Below are positions 1 through 8,967 of a stretch of 64,000 nt of DNA, in pieces. Every line of letters starts with the position of its first letter. Position 1 is the first letter of the stretch. Where the stretch lies: assembly GCF_947487515.1 (NCBI RefSeq), contig NZ_CANKWO010000002.1, positions 1-64,000 on the forward strand, read 5' to 3'. Made by a program: the position numbers and the translations under genes. Origin of the DNA: an uncultured Litoreibacter sp. Its GTDB lineage: Bacteria > Pseudomonadota > Alphaproteobacteria > Rhodobacterales > Rhodobacteraceae. The notes beneath the pieces were generated by a model. That model was not told where the DNA came from. It did no database searches and was given only the letters and a program-made list of their open reading frames with translations.

Positions 1-316
1 AATGCAGCCCAATCCCGACTGATATATTGGGAATTCTGGTCTGTCTGGATCAAGACGGATTGCTTTGGCTTTCGTAGCCCAACGGCCGGACACAGGAACC
101 CCTCTTAGGTATTGATGTAAGGGATATCTGAGACCCAAGCCGTGCCCGATTTAGCGACATCAAACTGCCACACTCAGCACGGCCCCTGGCCAATCGTGCC
201 AGCCTGAAAACGCGGTTTGGGCCACTTATCTCACCTTGTTCGATGAAATCGTCATGCAGTTTGCGATACCCTAAGACCTTTCCGCTGTCTTAGCGGGTTT
301 TTAATCCATGCATGAA
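1..316 (-). mobile_element. IS3-family transposase fragment, copy A (cut by window edge)
   Basis: This stretch matches 60245-60560 base for base without indels and with only a handful of substitutions. On the minus strand it encodes decayed pieces of an IS3-group OrfB; the register corresponding to SGKV-YRKLHD is recognisable near its right end. Both copies stop matching after the same bases (CATGCATGAA), so the right end at 316 is a real junction. The left end is only the window boundary. The fragment is in direct orientation relative to its partner. Confidence 0.8.
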
Positions 317-410
317 GGTGACTGAACTTGCCGCAAATGTATGGCACGAACTGGTGACAAGGCCGGTTAGCACTGCTAGGTCGTCCCCAGCAAACCTGAG
401 GAAAAGTACA

Positions 411-965
411 TTGGACGTCACCAAAACTGCCCTAGAGGGCGTTGTTATCTTGGCCCCGAAACGCTTTGGCGATGACAGAGGTTATTTCAGCGAGGTTTGG
501 AATAGTCAGACGATGGCGCGTGCTGGCTTTGAGATTGATTTCGTTCAAGACAATCATTCCCTGTCTGCCGAAGTCGGGACCTTGCGCGGGTTGCACTATC
601 AAAGCCCGCCGCATGCGCAGGACAAGCTTGTCCGTTGCGGGGCGGGTGCCCTTTTGGATGTGGCTGTCGACATTCGGAGAAGCTCCCCGACGTATGGTCA
701 GCATGTGGCTGTCGAATTGAGCGCCGCGAATGGTTTGCAGTTGCTGGTGCCCAAGGGCTTTCTGCATGGCTTTGTAACGCTGACACCAAATACCGAGGTG
801 CTCTACAAATGCTCCGACGTATATGCCCCAGAGTGCGATGGCTCCGTGCATTTTGCCAGCGCAAGTTTGGGGATCGATTGGGGCCTCTCAACCTCAAAGG
901 CCGTGCTGTCAGGCAAGGATGCGCAAGCCATAGATTTCGTCGATTTCACATCGCCATTTGAATAG
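411..965 (+). CDS. rfbC: dTDP-4-dehydrorhamnose 3,5-epimerase
   Basis: RmlC/RfbC epimerises dTDP-4-keto-6-deoxyglucose at C3 and C5, the third step of dTDP-L-rhamnose synthesis, in the cytosol. The protein shows the cupin-type RmlC signature: [16 protein letters not shown] near the N-terminus, FVQDNHS, then LRGLHYQ and a VPKGFLHGF segment. The frame is open back to an ATG at 312, but that codon lies inside the IS fragment. I place the start at TTG 411, nine bases after a GAGG at 400-403. This gives 184 residues, the usual length for the family; the 312 start would add 33 unrelated residues. rfbB follows 14 bp downstream and rfbD directly after it, so the three form one operon. The upstream promoter may have been replaced by the IS junction at 316/317. 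Confidence 0.93.
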   Translation: MDVTKTALEGVVILAPKRFGDDRGYFSEVWNSQTMARAGFEIDFVQDNHSLSAEVGTLRGLHYQSPPHAQDKLVRCGAGALLDVAVDIRRSSPTYGQHVAVELSAANGLQLLVPKGFLHGFVTLTPNTEVLYKCSDVYAPECDGSVHFASASLGIDWGLSTSKAVLSGKDAQAIDFVDFTSPFE

Positions 966-979
966 AGAAAGAGCCTGCA

Positions 980-2017
980 ATGAAAATTCTTGTAACAGGT
1001 GGCGCGGGCTTTATTGGGTCTGCCGTTGTGCGCCAAGCGATCCGTGATGGCCATGAAGTCGTCAACGTCGACGCGCTGACCTATGCTGCATGTTTGGATA
1101 ATCTTGCCTCAGTGTCTGATGCCGCAGGATACACCTTTGAGAAAGCCGACATCTGCGATGCAGATGCCATGGCGCGCGTTTTTAACACCCATAAGCCCGA
1201 CGCTGTGATGCATCTGGCCGCCGAAAGCCATGTGGACCGCTCTATCGATGGCCCGCAGGCCTTCTTGCAAACCAATATCATGGGAACCTTTACCCTATTG
1301 CAGGCCGCATTGGCCTATTGGGAAGCTGCGGGGCGGCCGGAAAACTTCCGGTTCCACCATATCTCGACCGATGAAGTCTATGGCACGCTTGGCGCTGACG
1401 GGATGTTCACCGAAGACACGCCCTACGCGCCGAACAGTCCCTATTCCGCGTCCAAAGCCAGCTCGGATCACTTGGTGCGGGCGTGGGGGGAAACCTATGG
1501 GTTGCCCTTCGTCTTGACCAATTGCTCGAACAACTACGGGCCCTATCACTTCCCCGAAAAGCTGATCCCAGTGGTGATTTTGAACGCTTTGGCGGGCAAA
1601 GAAATTCCAGTTTACGGCGCAGGGGAAAATGTGCGCGACTGGCTCTATGTCGAAGATCATGCCGACGCTTTGCTGACCGTTCTGCAAAAAGGCGCGAACG
1701 GCCGGACCTACAACATCGGCGGCGAAAACGAGGCCCGCAACATCGATATCGTCCGCAAGATTTGCGCGCTGTTGGATCAAATGCGGCCCAAAGATACGGC
1801 CTATGAAGCGCAAATCACCTTCGTGACCGACCGACCGGGCCATGATCTTCGCTATGCAATTGATGCTGACAGAATCCGCAACGAGCTTGGCTGGCGGCCA
1901 TCCGTTACGCTGGAACAGGGTCTAAAAATGACTGTTCAATGGTATCTAGAGAATGAACCGTGGTGGAAAGCTCTGCAAAACCGCGACGGGGTTGGCGCAC
2001 GGTTGGGGACGGGCTGA
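980..2017 (+). CDS. rfbB: dTDP-glucose 4,6-dehydratase
   Basis: RmlB/RfbB converts dTDP-glucose to dTDP-4-keto-6-deoxyglucose, step two of dTDP-L-rhamnose synthesis. It is an extended short-chain dehydrogenase of 345 residues, normal for the family. Visible features are the NAD-binding GGAGFIGS at residues 7-14, the active-site STDE at about 129-132 and the YSASK catalytic Tyr155/Lys159 pair. [11 protein letters not shown] is also typical of RmlB. The ATG at 980 has purine-rich sequence (AGAAAGAG) upstream. The stop codon is immediately followed by the rfbD ATG, indicating translational coupling. Confidence 0.96.
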   Translation: MKILVTGGAGFIGSAVVRQAIRDGHEVVNVDALTYAACLDNLASVSDAAGYTFEKADICDADAMARVFNTHKPDAVMHLAAESHVDRSIDGPQAFLQTNIMGTFTLLQAALAYWEAAGRPENFRFHHISTDEVYGTLGADGMFTEDTPYAPNSPYSASKASSDHLVRAWGETYGLPFVLTNCSNNYGPYHFPEKLIPVVILNALAGKEIPVYGAGENVRDWLYVEDHADALLTVLQKGANGRTYNIGGENEARNIDIVRKICALLDQMRPKDTAYEAQITFVTDRPGHDLRYAIDADRIRNELGWRPSVTLEQGLKMTVQWYLENEPWWKALQNRDGVGARLGTG

Positions 2018-2860
2018 ATGTCTGGATTGGTCTTTGGCAAAACAGGACAGGTCGCCCGCGAGCTTGCGGCACTGAAAGGCGTTACTTGTGTTGGCCGTGA
2101 GCGTGCGGATTTATCCGATCCTGCAGCCTGTGCCGCCCTTATCGCGAAGTTAGAGCCTGATTTTGTGATCAATGCCGCCGCCTACACTGCCGTGGATAAA
2201 TGCGAAACCGATGAAGATGCGGCAGGCATCATAAACGGGGACGCGCCCGCCGCGATGGCCCGCGCATGTGCGGCATTGGGAACGCCATTTGTTCACATCT
2301 CGACGGATTATGTGTTCGACGGGTCTGGCGAAGCGGCCTTCACGCCGCATGACACACCCGCCCCGCTCAATGCTTATGGCCGGACCAAACTTTTGGGCGA
2401 AGACGGGATCCGCGCGGCAGGCGGCCGTTTCGCTATCCTGCGCACATCTTGGGTGTTCTCAACACATGGCAACAACTTCGTTAAAACCATGCTCCGCGTC
2501 GGCGCCGAACGGGACGAGTTGACTGTCGTCGCTGACCAGATCGGCGGCCCAACAGCCGCGCGCGACATCGCGCAGGCCTGCATGGATTTGGCCACGAGCT
2601 TGGGCAAGGGCGGCCCGTCCGGAACCTATCACTTCGCAGGCACACCGAATGTCAGCTGGGCCCAGTTCGCGAGAGAAATTTTCGCGCAGGCCCAGATGAA
2701 GACCAAGGTCCGCGACATTGCAACGGCCGATTATCCGACGCCAGCCACGCGGCCGTTGAACTCGCGGCTCGACTGCAGTTTGATCGAGCAGAAGCACGGA
2801 ATTTCCGGCTCAGACTGGCAGGCGGCGCTTGCGCAGGTCTTGAGCGAATTGCCGCGGTAA
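2018..2860 (+). CDS. rfbD: dTDP-4-dehydrorhamnose reductase
   Basis: RmlD/RfbD reduces dTDP-4-keto-L-rhamnose to dTDP-L-rhamnose with NAD(P)H, the last step of the pathway. The 280-residue protein begins with a shortened Rossmann motif (VFGKTGQVAREL). It has the NAAAYTAVDKCE segment, STDYVFDG and a YGRTK Tyr-Lys catalytic pair, all typical of RmlD. It starts at the base following the rfbB stop. It is the last gene of the rhamnose operon; a short CGCGG/CCGCG inverted repeat overlaps its stop codon but is not followed by a T run. The fourth pathway gene, rfbA, lies at about 17.0-17.9 kb on the other strand. Confidence 0.95.
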   Translation: MSGLVFGKTGQVARELAALKGVTCVGRERADLSDPAACAALIAKLEPDFVINAAAYTAVDKCETDEDAAGIINGDAPAAMARACAALGTPFVHISTDYVFDGSGEAAFTPHDTPAPLNAYGRTKLLGEDGIRAAGGRFAILRTSWVFSTHGNNFVKTMLRVGAERDELTVVADQIGGPTAARDIAQACMDLATSLGKGGPSGTYHFAGTPNVSWAQFAREIFAQAQMKTKVRDIATADYPTPATRPLNSRLDCSLIEQKHGISGSDWQAALAQVLSELPR

Positions 2861-3031
2861 GGCCGCGTCTGTTCTTCAAAAACTTCGACCACAGTTTCAC
2901 GAAATGACGGATGGAAGCGAAAGACTGCGAAGTTGTAACAGTCGGATATCTCACGGCTGTTGAGGTTTTGGATTAATTGTAGCCGGTGAGTAGTACTAGG
3001 CGTAAAGATACCATTTGGTTGCTGCTACTCA

Positions 3032-3427
3032 ATGATCAGAACTATATCTTATTTACACTTTCGCATTGGAGCGGGTAAATTAGTGCATGCGCTAAAGTTC
3101 GGAACTATCGCTATTTGGGCCCTGTTTAGCGTAGTTTTCCAGCACAACCTTATGTTCGAAATAGAGTTGATCTTTCTGGCAATGGTTCCGATCATTGTGG
3201 TGATTAGCGTAATTTTTGAGATGCGGAAAGTAGAGTTCGACATCTCAAGGCGACCATTCTCTCAATCATTTGGTTCTTTTTGGTTTGGGGTGTTCCTAAT
3301 TTTCCGGGTTGACGATTTACCGCTTCTGCCAGCTCCTATTATTTTTTTCGCCTCTTACGTTGGTTGGTATGCGGTCGGAGCGGTGTCCTTTAATGTTACC
3401 ACTATCGTGAGGCGTGAAGAAAAGTGA
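3032..3427 (+). CDS. Small hypothetical membrane protein
   Basis: I do not recognise a family. The 131-residue product is hydrophobic with about three or four likely membrane segments: one around residues 24-36, one around 43-62, one in the FGSFWFGVFLIF region near 84-95 and one near 101-120. Basic loops lie between them. It has no signal-peptide-like cleavage site. The gene is 171 bp downstream of rfbD in the same direction and looks AT-richer than its neighbours, which suggests a separate origin. It could be a remnant or an accessory membrane protein of the polysaccharide locus; the sequence does not say which. Confidence 0.5.
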   Translation: MIRTISYLHFRIGAGKLVHALKFGTIAIWALFSVVFQHNLMFEIELIFLAMVPIIVVISVIFEMRKVEFDISRRPFSQSFGSFWFGVFLIFRVDDLPLLPAPIIFFASYVGWYAVGAVSFNVTTIVRREEK

Positions 3428-3460
3428 ACACAATCAATTTGCCTAACGAACTTAGAATAA

Positions 3461-3847
3461 ACCAAGGGCTCAGAGGGGACCTTTCATCAGCGGGGGCGGA
3501 TCTCAGAATTCGAAACTGCGGCACAAATAGTTAAAGACGCTCTAATCAGCAGCGATGCATCCTTGGTCGAAATCCAATCGGTTCGAGACGCCATTGATGT
3601 TTTGGAAGAAGGTGCCGCCGAGAGTGATACCGTCATCTTCAATGGTGATAGTGCCCTGACCCTGAACTTGGTCACGTCGTCTGATGAGCAGGTCTATGGT
3701 AGTGAACAAGCTGACACCCGTACCGCGTCAGGTGGACAATATTCGGTCTCTGCCCACGGCGGCGACGCGCTCATTGGTAGACTTGCGATGAGTCGGCTCA
3801 ACGGTCGCTCACGCCGTCTTAATATCATATTCCACAGTAAGATGTGA
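3461..3847 (+). pseudogene. Possible degenerate RTX-like fragment
   Basis: The frame is open from a stop at 3458-3460 and has no ATG; a TTG at 3563 would give 94 residues. The translation reads like decayed RTX/adhesin sequence: SDTVIFNGDSALTLNLVT, then EQVYGSEQADT, then GGDALIGRLAMSRLNGR, which resembles the GGDDxLIGGxGxDRLNGG pattern of calcium-binding nonapeptides with Gly and Asp lost. Two intact RTX proteins lie at 10.8-15.9 kb. This is a weak call: it could be an unrelated small gene or non-coding sequence. Confidence 0.25.
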
Positions 3848-3859
3848 CACAGATCGTTT

Positions 3860-4774
3860 TTACCTTCTGGCCACGAAAACCAACGGCAGCATATTTCCAG
3901 GCTGGAACGGATCAAATGTTGTCCACAAAGGACAATTGGATGAGTAGAGTCCTAGCTCAGGGGCAAGGCAGACCTCTACCGAGACCTCAGAGAAGCCCGC
4001 TTCCCGCAAGTTTTCCACCAGTTCCCACCCAAAGTTGTGAAACGCCAGTATCCCACCTGTAAGGTTGTCCCCATGGATCTCATCGGGCAAATGACGGATC
4101 AGCGTTCCGTCTGGCCCGATTTCTGCGCGAAGCATGTTTTTCTCCATCGGGAACATCGGCGTGGTGAAAATGCTCCAGCCACCCGGCTTCAAGATACGAT
4201 AACTTTCGGCCAAAGCCGCTTTGTGGTCGGGCACATGTTCCAGCACATCGCTGTGCACTGCAAAGTCAAACATGCCATCGGCATAGCCCAAGCCCTGCAT
4301 ATCCTGAAAATTGGGGTCTGAGCGATCTTCTACATAGTGGCTCCCTGTCACTCGGAGCCCCCCCTTTCGAAGTTCGTTATGCAACGGTGTTCGGTACTCA
4401 AACAGGGCCACTTTCTGTCCGCGATGGGTTGTGCGGGCTTGGGTCGCGAGAAGCAGTTGCCGTTGGCGGGCCGTCAAACCGGTTGGGTCTACAAAACTCT
4501 CGCGAAAGTTGTATAGATCCAAGAACTTTGCGCTCGTGGGCACTTTCGCCGCCGCCGGCGCGTCACGACCGGCGTGCAAAACTTCACAGGTCGGCACGTG
4601 CCGGGAAATATGTTCTTCACTCTGCCGCTGCGTCGCGAAGTGATCTTCATGGAAGTGCAACAAAGGCTCATAAGCTGTAAACAACTGTGACTTCTGTCTA
4701 TACAGATCCAAAGCTTTGCTCTTGGGCAAGAGACCCAAACGACGCCGAAATCTGATCGGAAAACTTTTCATCAC
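3860..4774 (-). CDS. SAM-dependent methyltransferase (class I)
   Basis: This is probably a methyltransferase acting on a sugar or on the end of a glycan chain. In the 304-residue protein the C-terminal half has class I features: DFAVHSDVLEHVPDHKAAL, typical of motif II in Methyltransf_11-type enzymes, and SYRILKPGGWSIFTTP, the post-II loop. The N-terminal 110 residues are basic and unassigned. It lies 3 bp downstream of the sulfotransferase-like gene on the same strand and near a large glycan enzyme, so it is likely cotranscribed with them and used in decorating the same polysaccharide. The glycine-rich motif I is not obvious, so the substrate and exact subfamily stay open. Confidence 0.75.
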   Translation of the reverse strand: MMKSFPIRFRRRLGLLPKSKALDLYRQKSQLFTAYEPLLHFHEDHFATQRQSEEHISRHVPTCEVLHAGRDAPAAAKVPTSAKFLDLYNFRESFVDPTGLTARQRQLLLATQARTTHRGQKVALFEYRTPLHNELRKGGLRVTGSHYVEDRSDPNFQDMQGLGYADGMFDFAVHSDVLEHVPDHKAALAESYRILKPGGWSIFTTPMFPMEKNMLRAEIGPDGTLIRHLPDEIHGDNLTGGILAFHNFGWELVENLREAGFSEVSVEVCLAPELGLYSSNCPLWTTFDPFQPGNMLPLVFVARR

Positions 4775-4777
4775 TGA

Positions 4778-5734
4778 TCAAGTCGCATCCGAACGGACCA
4801 AACGCGCAAGCTCGATCCACTTCAGAGCCGTCATTCGATCACGGAAGAAATAGCTTTCTTCATCATACGCATTCATTTTCAGATCATCGGCAGTCAAACG
4901 TGTATACCGTTCCAGAAACCGCATGTTCAAAGGTTCAAACGCTGCGCGAATTTGCTGGGCTTCAGGTCGTGTGTACATGAGTGATTTTCGACCCTCGAAC
5001 AAAGGTACAATCTGCTTGGCCAAATCCTCATCAAACCCGTTTGGGCTGTTGATTTGAATCGACAGCCAAGTGGCAAGCGGATCTGACGACCTATTGGCAT
5101 CTTCCTGAGACATTTTGTCAGACAGGTCAGCAAAACCCATATGAGTCATCAATGTTGCCAACGGGTTGCTCGGCCCTGCACTCGGCCGAAACGGAAGGAA
5201 GGTGATCTCGTCGGCCGAGAAATCTTGCAGCAATCGATCGTACAGAGCGCTGTAGTCCAGATAGACCCCTGTCGCGAGTTTGGTTTTGAGGCATCCCGCA
5301 AAATAGTTGTTCCAACCCGGCCGCCCATGATTGCGGTATACTTCGAAGAAAATCGATTGGATCAAGCTAAGTTGATCCCGTATCAGGCACACGACCTCGA
5401 TCTCATCAAAATCAGCCACCAACTCGCGCAGCTCTGTGAAGTTCACCTGATTGTTAGGCGAGCCCCGCGAGAACTCCTCACTAGAGATCAGAACCGTTCT
5501 GTCACTCGATGCGTTTGTCTTGGTAATGTGTTCCCAATGCGCACGTGCGCCGGCAGGGTAATGGTAAAATTCCGGTAGCTTAATCCATTCGGTGACGAGA
5601 CCGTGGTGCTGTTGGGGCAGGTCTGGGTAAACCAGCCCGGCTTCAAACGCCACTGTCCGGTTGTGATGCAACGTTTTTTGAATCGTCGTCGTGGCGGTTT
5701 TATGCGTCCCGATGTGTAGTACTAGTTTTGACAT
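4778..5734 (-). CDS. Sulfotransferase-like protein
   Basis: The N-terminus (residues 1-20) reads KLVLHIGTHKTATTTIQ, the 5'-phosphosulfate-binding loop pattern of PAPS-dependent sulfotransferases. EIEVVCLIRDQ, with an RD motif, follows about 100 residues later and resembles the 3'-phosphate-binding region. These suggest transfer of sulfate from PAPS to a carbohydrate. I place the start at ATG 5734 because the family begins directly with the loop; an upstream ATG at 5776 would add 14 residues. The product is 318 residues. It lies between the methyltransferase and the RgpF/WbsX-type gene, all on the minus strand. The acceptor is unknown; the cell-surface polysaccharide is the natural guess. Confidence 0.72.
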   Translation of the reverse strand: MSKLVLHIGTHKTATTTIQKTLHHNRTVAFEAGLVYPDLPQQHHGLVTEWIKLPEFYHYPAGARAHWEHITKTNASSDRTVLISSEEFSRGSPNNQVNFTELRELVADFDEIEVVCLIRDQLSLIQSIFFEVYRNHGRPGWNNYFAGCLKTKLATGVYLDYSALYDRLLQDFSADEITFLPFRPSAGPSNPLATLMTHMGFADLSDKMSQEDANRSSDPLATWLSIQINSPNGFDEDLAKQIVPLFEGRKSLMYTRPEAQQIRAAFEPLNMRFLERYTRLTADDLKMNAYDEESYFFRDRMTALKWIELARLVRSDAT

Positions 5735-5789
5735 GACGTCCCGCCCCAAACTCTCGTCAAACGGTCTATGCAACAAATGTCGGTCAAGT

Positions 5790-8006
5790 TCACGTCCATT
5801 CTGACAAGACCCTCAACTGCGCATCACCGTATTGGGCAGACGGCTCCAACATGGCCTTTTCGGCCCACTCGTTCCAAGCGTTTACAAAAAGCTCCTCGCC
5901 GTACGACGTCTCTAACCTCTGTTCGTTGACGTCGCGCAGCCATTGATAGAACGTCATGGGGTTCGCGCCCCAAGCAATATGGCCCTGCACCCCACGGCGC
6001 GCCGTATTGTCCCAAGACGGCATTACACCGGCGATTGTGTTCTTGGGCAGTGTCGCCGTGTATTCCACGCTGCTGCTGTTCGCAATGACACCTCGGAAGT
6101 CATAGACCAATCCTTGAAAACCCGCCGTTGGCTTCAAATCGATCTGGGGCTCTTCCGGTCCTCCAAGGATATAGTTGCGCGGCTTGACCAGATTATGTGG
6201 CGGCATTTCAACCCAGAAATCCAGTAGATCGGGGTCGAAGACATGCTCCCCCTCAACATGGAACAGCACAGCCCCCAGCTCTACTTCGCCGATACCTGCA
6301 TCGCGCCAGCCTTGACGTAGCTTGGCAATGCTACCTTCCGGATCTGGCATATCTTCGGGGCGGTAAATGACAAACCTTGGCCGCACCCCATCGGGACGCT
6401 GATATCGTGGATCCCGCATGTAGACGGCCGTATCAGCTGCCAAAGTTTCCTCAAACCCGTCGCCATAAGACTGAGGCATCAGAATTTCACCAGACATCCC
6501 GTCCCAATTCCGTCGCCAGCTTTCATTCGCCCAACACAAGTAAAACGGAAATTCTACATCTGTCTGGTCAAGTAAACGGTCAATCGGTTCTTCCAGAATA
6601 CGTTGACCGTCGAACCAGTAGAAATAGGTGCAAAACGCATCAATACCCGCAGCGCGCGCAAGTTTGGCCTGCTCTCCTAAAACTTCGGTTTGGCGTAGGT
6701 CGTAAAAGCCAAGGGCTCCCGGAACCTGAGGTTGGGCATGACCTTTGAAATTGGGTTTGGCAGACGTGGCGGCTACCCATTCGGTAAAGCCAGACCCCCA
6801 CCATGCGTCATTCTCAGCCACACGGTGAAACTGTGGCAGGTAGAATGCAGAGACAAAACTAGGCTTGCGCGCATCTGAAGCGACGGGCGCACCTTTGAGC
6901 TGCGAGGTTTGCACAATCGAATGCCCGCCATCCTCTGCTAGATACCCCAAGGCGCGCTCGAACGCATGGGCATAAGTACCGTCAACCTGACCAAGCTCTC
7001 GCTCGAAGTCGTATTCTGTTAGCTGCAAACCTTTGATCGTCGCCACAAGTTGCGGCTTGAGCCAATACATGGAACCCGCGGGAAACGACAAACGATCTTT
7101 GTTGAACGGTATCTCAACCTTGCTCAAGATATCGCTGGTGTGTTTCTGGTTTGACCCCCACCACGCCGTATCGTTGTAGTGTTGACCGTCCGCGACCCAA
7201 ATGCTGGCTGTTTTATCCGCAAGAAACGCGTCCAAATGCGCGCTTGTCTCTGAACCGAGCATAAGGCCCGATACAAGGTGATCCCGCCAAACATCCCCGT
7301 CCTCGCGATGAGGTGATTTCTTGGTATGAACTTTGCATATCGCATCGTATCGCGAGAGCAGCCCCGCGTTGACGAGATGTACAAACGGGAAAATATCTCG
7401 ACCGTGATTGGGCATGAAAACAACGACCGCATCCGGAAAGTCACCCAAAATGTCCTGTCTCAGCTCGTCAGAACGATCCCCATATTTCGTAACTGTTACG
7501 AAGAGATCAAATTCGATGTCCAATTCGCTCAATCGATCTGCAAACTCGCGCCACATATCAAAGTAGAAAAGATGAACATGGACGGCAAACCGCGCGCCGG
7601 TTTGCATCGGGGCCAACGAGGCAAGAAAACGAGTGTCGGGCGTCCCAGCTTGATATGCGCCCATCCCAACGGTGAGGTTCCTAGTCACCCGACCCTCTCG
7701 GGCGCCAGAACGGATGTAGTGCAAAAATGGCTTTAGGCCCGCTTTGCTCAGATCCGGATTTACCTGAAGATACTCAGCCGGCGCAAAATCAGGGTTTGGT
7801 TGCCAACCTAGGGATTCGCCATAGCGAACGTAATGTCGCGCAGGAAAAGACCGAAACAAAGGGTTCAGGCCTTGGTTAACGCCTTGATAAAAGTTCCTGT
7901 CAAAATGCTCTGATCGCCAAACACGGAACGCATAATAGTCCAAGACCGGTCGAGGTAAGAAGAAACCGATGGCGCTGGCTATCTTCCTGAAAATTGATCT
8001 CGACAT
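5790..8006 (-). CDS. Two-domain glycan enzyme: RgpF-like plus WbsX-like
   Basis: The 738-residue protein has three recognisable parts. Residues about 40-105 carry the [11 protein letters not shown]...[10 protein letters not shown] type repeats common at the N-terminus of Roseobacter glycosyltransferases. Residues about 138-350 resemble rhamnan synthesis protein F ([20 protein letters not shown] near 200-209, KVHTKKSPH near 225). From about residue 381 the sequence matches the WbsX family, related to GH99 ([40 protein letters not shown] near the end). RgpF-type domains act in rhamnan assembly and WbsX in O-antigen assembly; the precise reaction is not established. Close dTDP-rhamnose genes fit a rhamnose-containing product. 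It heads a minus-strand run with the sulfotransferase and methyltransferase. Confidence 0.8.
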   Translation of the reverse strand: [738 protein letters not shown]

Positions 8007-8078
8007 ATACCCGCGCTCTCTGTGCGATAAACCTGTGGTTGAGTATCAGTTTGCAAATCAATGCTCAACACAGCCTGT

Positions 8079-8870
8079 CTATCTTTCAATAAGATCACGG
8101 TAAAACCGCCGAAGCAGTACAAGCCCAAGGCTCAGCAACACTGCAGACGTCAAAAACAGAAAAGTCAGGGACACGTAGCTTGCATCATAGGTCGGATAGA
8201 ATGCCGCGCGCATCAATCCGGTGATGTGGATCAACGGATTGAACCACAGGTAATCGCGAAGCTCGGTCGGGACATCCTCAAACAAAAAGAACACCCCTGA
8301 AACAATGAACATAGGTCGCATCAAAATGCCCCATATGGACTGCCATACTGGGAACATTGTGAACAAAAAGCAGTTTACGACCCCTACCCCCATGGCAAAA
8401 AATGACGCGACAATGAAGGCAAGGAAAATCAACTTGTAGTCGATAATCGAGCTGAAATCGAAGACCCAATGAATGCCTACAATCACGACGTAAAACACCA
8501 TGATATGAGTAATAATATTCAGCAGAAACCGCGCAACCAAAGCATCAATGAACGTCACCGACGGGTAGCTCAAAAACTGCCGTGAAAAGAGGATCGACTG
8601 CGCAACCTTGGTCGAAACATCAAGGAACATCATATACGGCAAAAAGGCCGTTGCATAAAAGAGCGGGAAGTTAGTGCCCAGCCCCGGTGCCCGAAAGGCG
8701 TAGGAGAAAACAAACGACAGCACGGCTATTGCGCCGATAGGCTCTAACAACGCCCAGATGTAGCCACCTGGAGACCTGCCATAGGTAGAAGACATCTCCC
8801 GCAAGACAAGCGCGATGATAGCCCGTGCCGTGCGAAATCTAGGCAAAGCGGTCCATGTATCAGATGCCAT
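8079..8870 (-). CDS. kpsM: Capsule/polysaccharide ABC exporter, permease (KpsM-like)
   Basis: This is an ABC-2-type permease of the KpsM/CtrC/BexB group that moves lipid-linked polysaccharide across the inner membrane. It has about 263 residues and six predicted membrane segments, with the conserved N-terminal LREMSSTYGRSPGGYIWALLEPIGAI and the RPMFIVSGVFFLFEDVP segment characteristic of the family. I choose ATG 8870 (MASDTW...); the frame continues to 8906, which would add 12 residues of doubtful value. It is divergent from the kpsE-kpsT pair, and all three would form one transporter. A Wza/KpsD-like outer-membrane protein at 17.97-19.08 kb would complete the envelope path. Confidence 0.9.
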   Translation of the reverse strand: MASDTWTALPRFRTARAIIALVLREMSSTYGRSPGGYIWALLEPIGAIAVLSFVFSYAFRAPGLGTNFPLFYATAFLPYMMFLDVSTKVAQSILFSRQFLSYPSVTFIDALVARFLLNIITHIMVFYVVIVGIHWVFDFSSIIDYKLIFLAFIVASFFAMGVGVVNCFLFTMFPVWQSIWGILMRPMFIVSGVFFLFEDVPTELRDYLWFNPLIHITGLMRAAFYPTYDASYVSLTFLFLTSAVLLSLGLVLLRRFYRDLIER

Positions 8871-8967
8871 AAAGCCAAATCCAGTTTTGTTGCACAATGC
8901 TTCCAAACGAAGGTATACGTTACGAAACGGCGGCCGCCAATGTGCCGCGTAGAGCAGCTAGGTCACA
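8871..8967. promoter_or_regulatory. Divergent promoter region, kpsM / kpsE
   Basis: The 97 bp between the inferred kpsM start and the kpsE start must hold promoters for both directions. I see no convincing -35/-10 pair and no strong palindrome, so this is an inference from gene orientation alone. Confidence 0.35.

Noticed and set aside
312-410. N-terminal extension of rfbC from ATG 312
   Set aside because: Start codon is in IS sequence, residues do not match the RmlC family and TTG 411 has a better ribosome-binding site.
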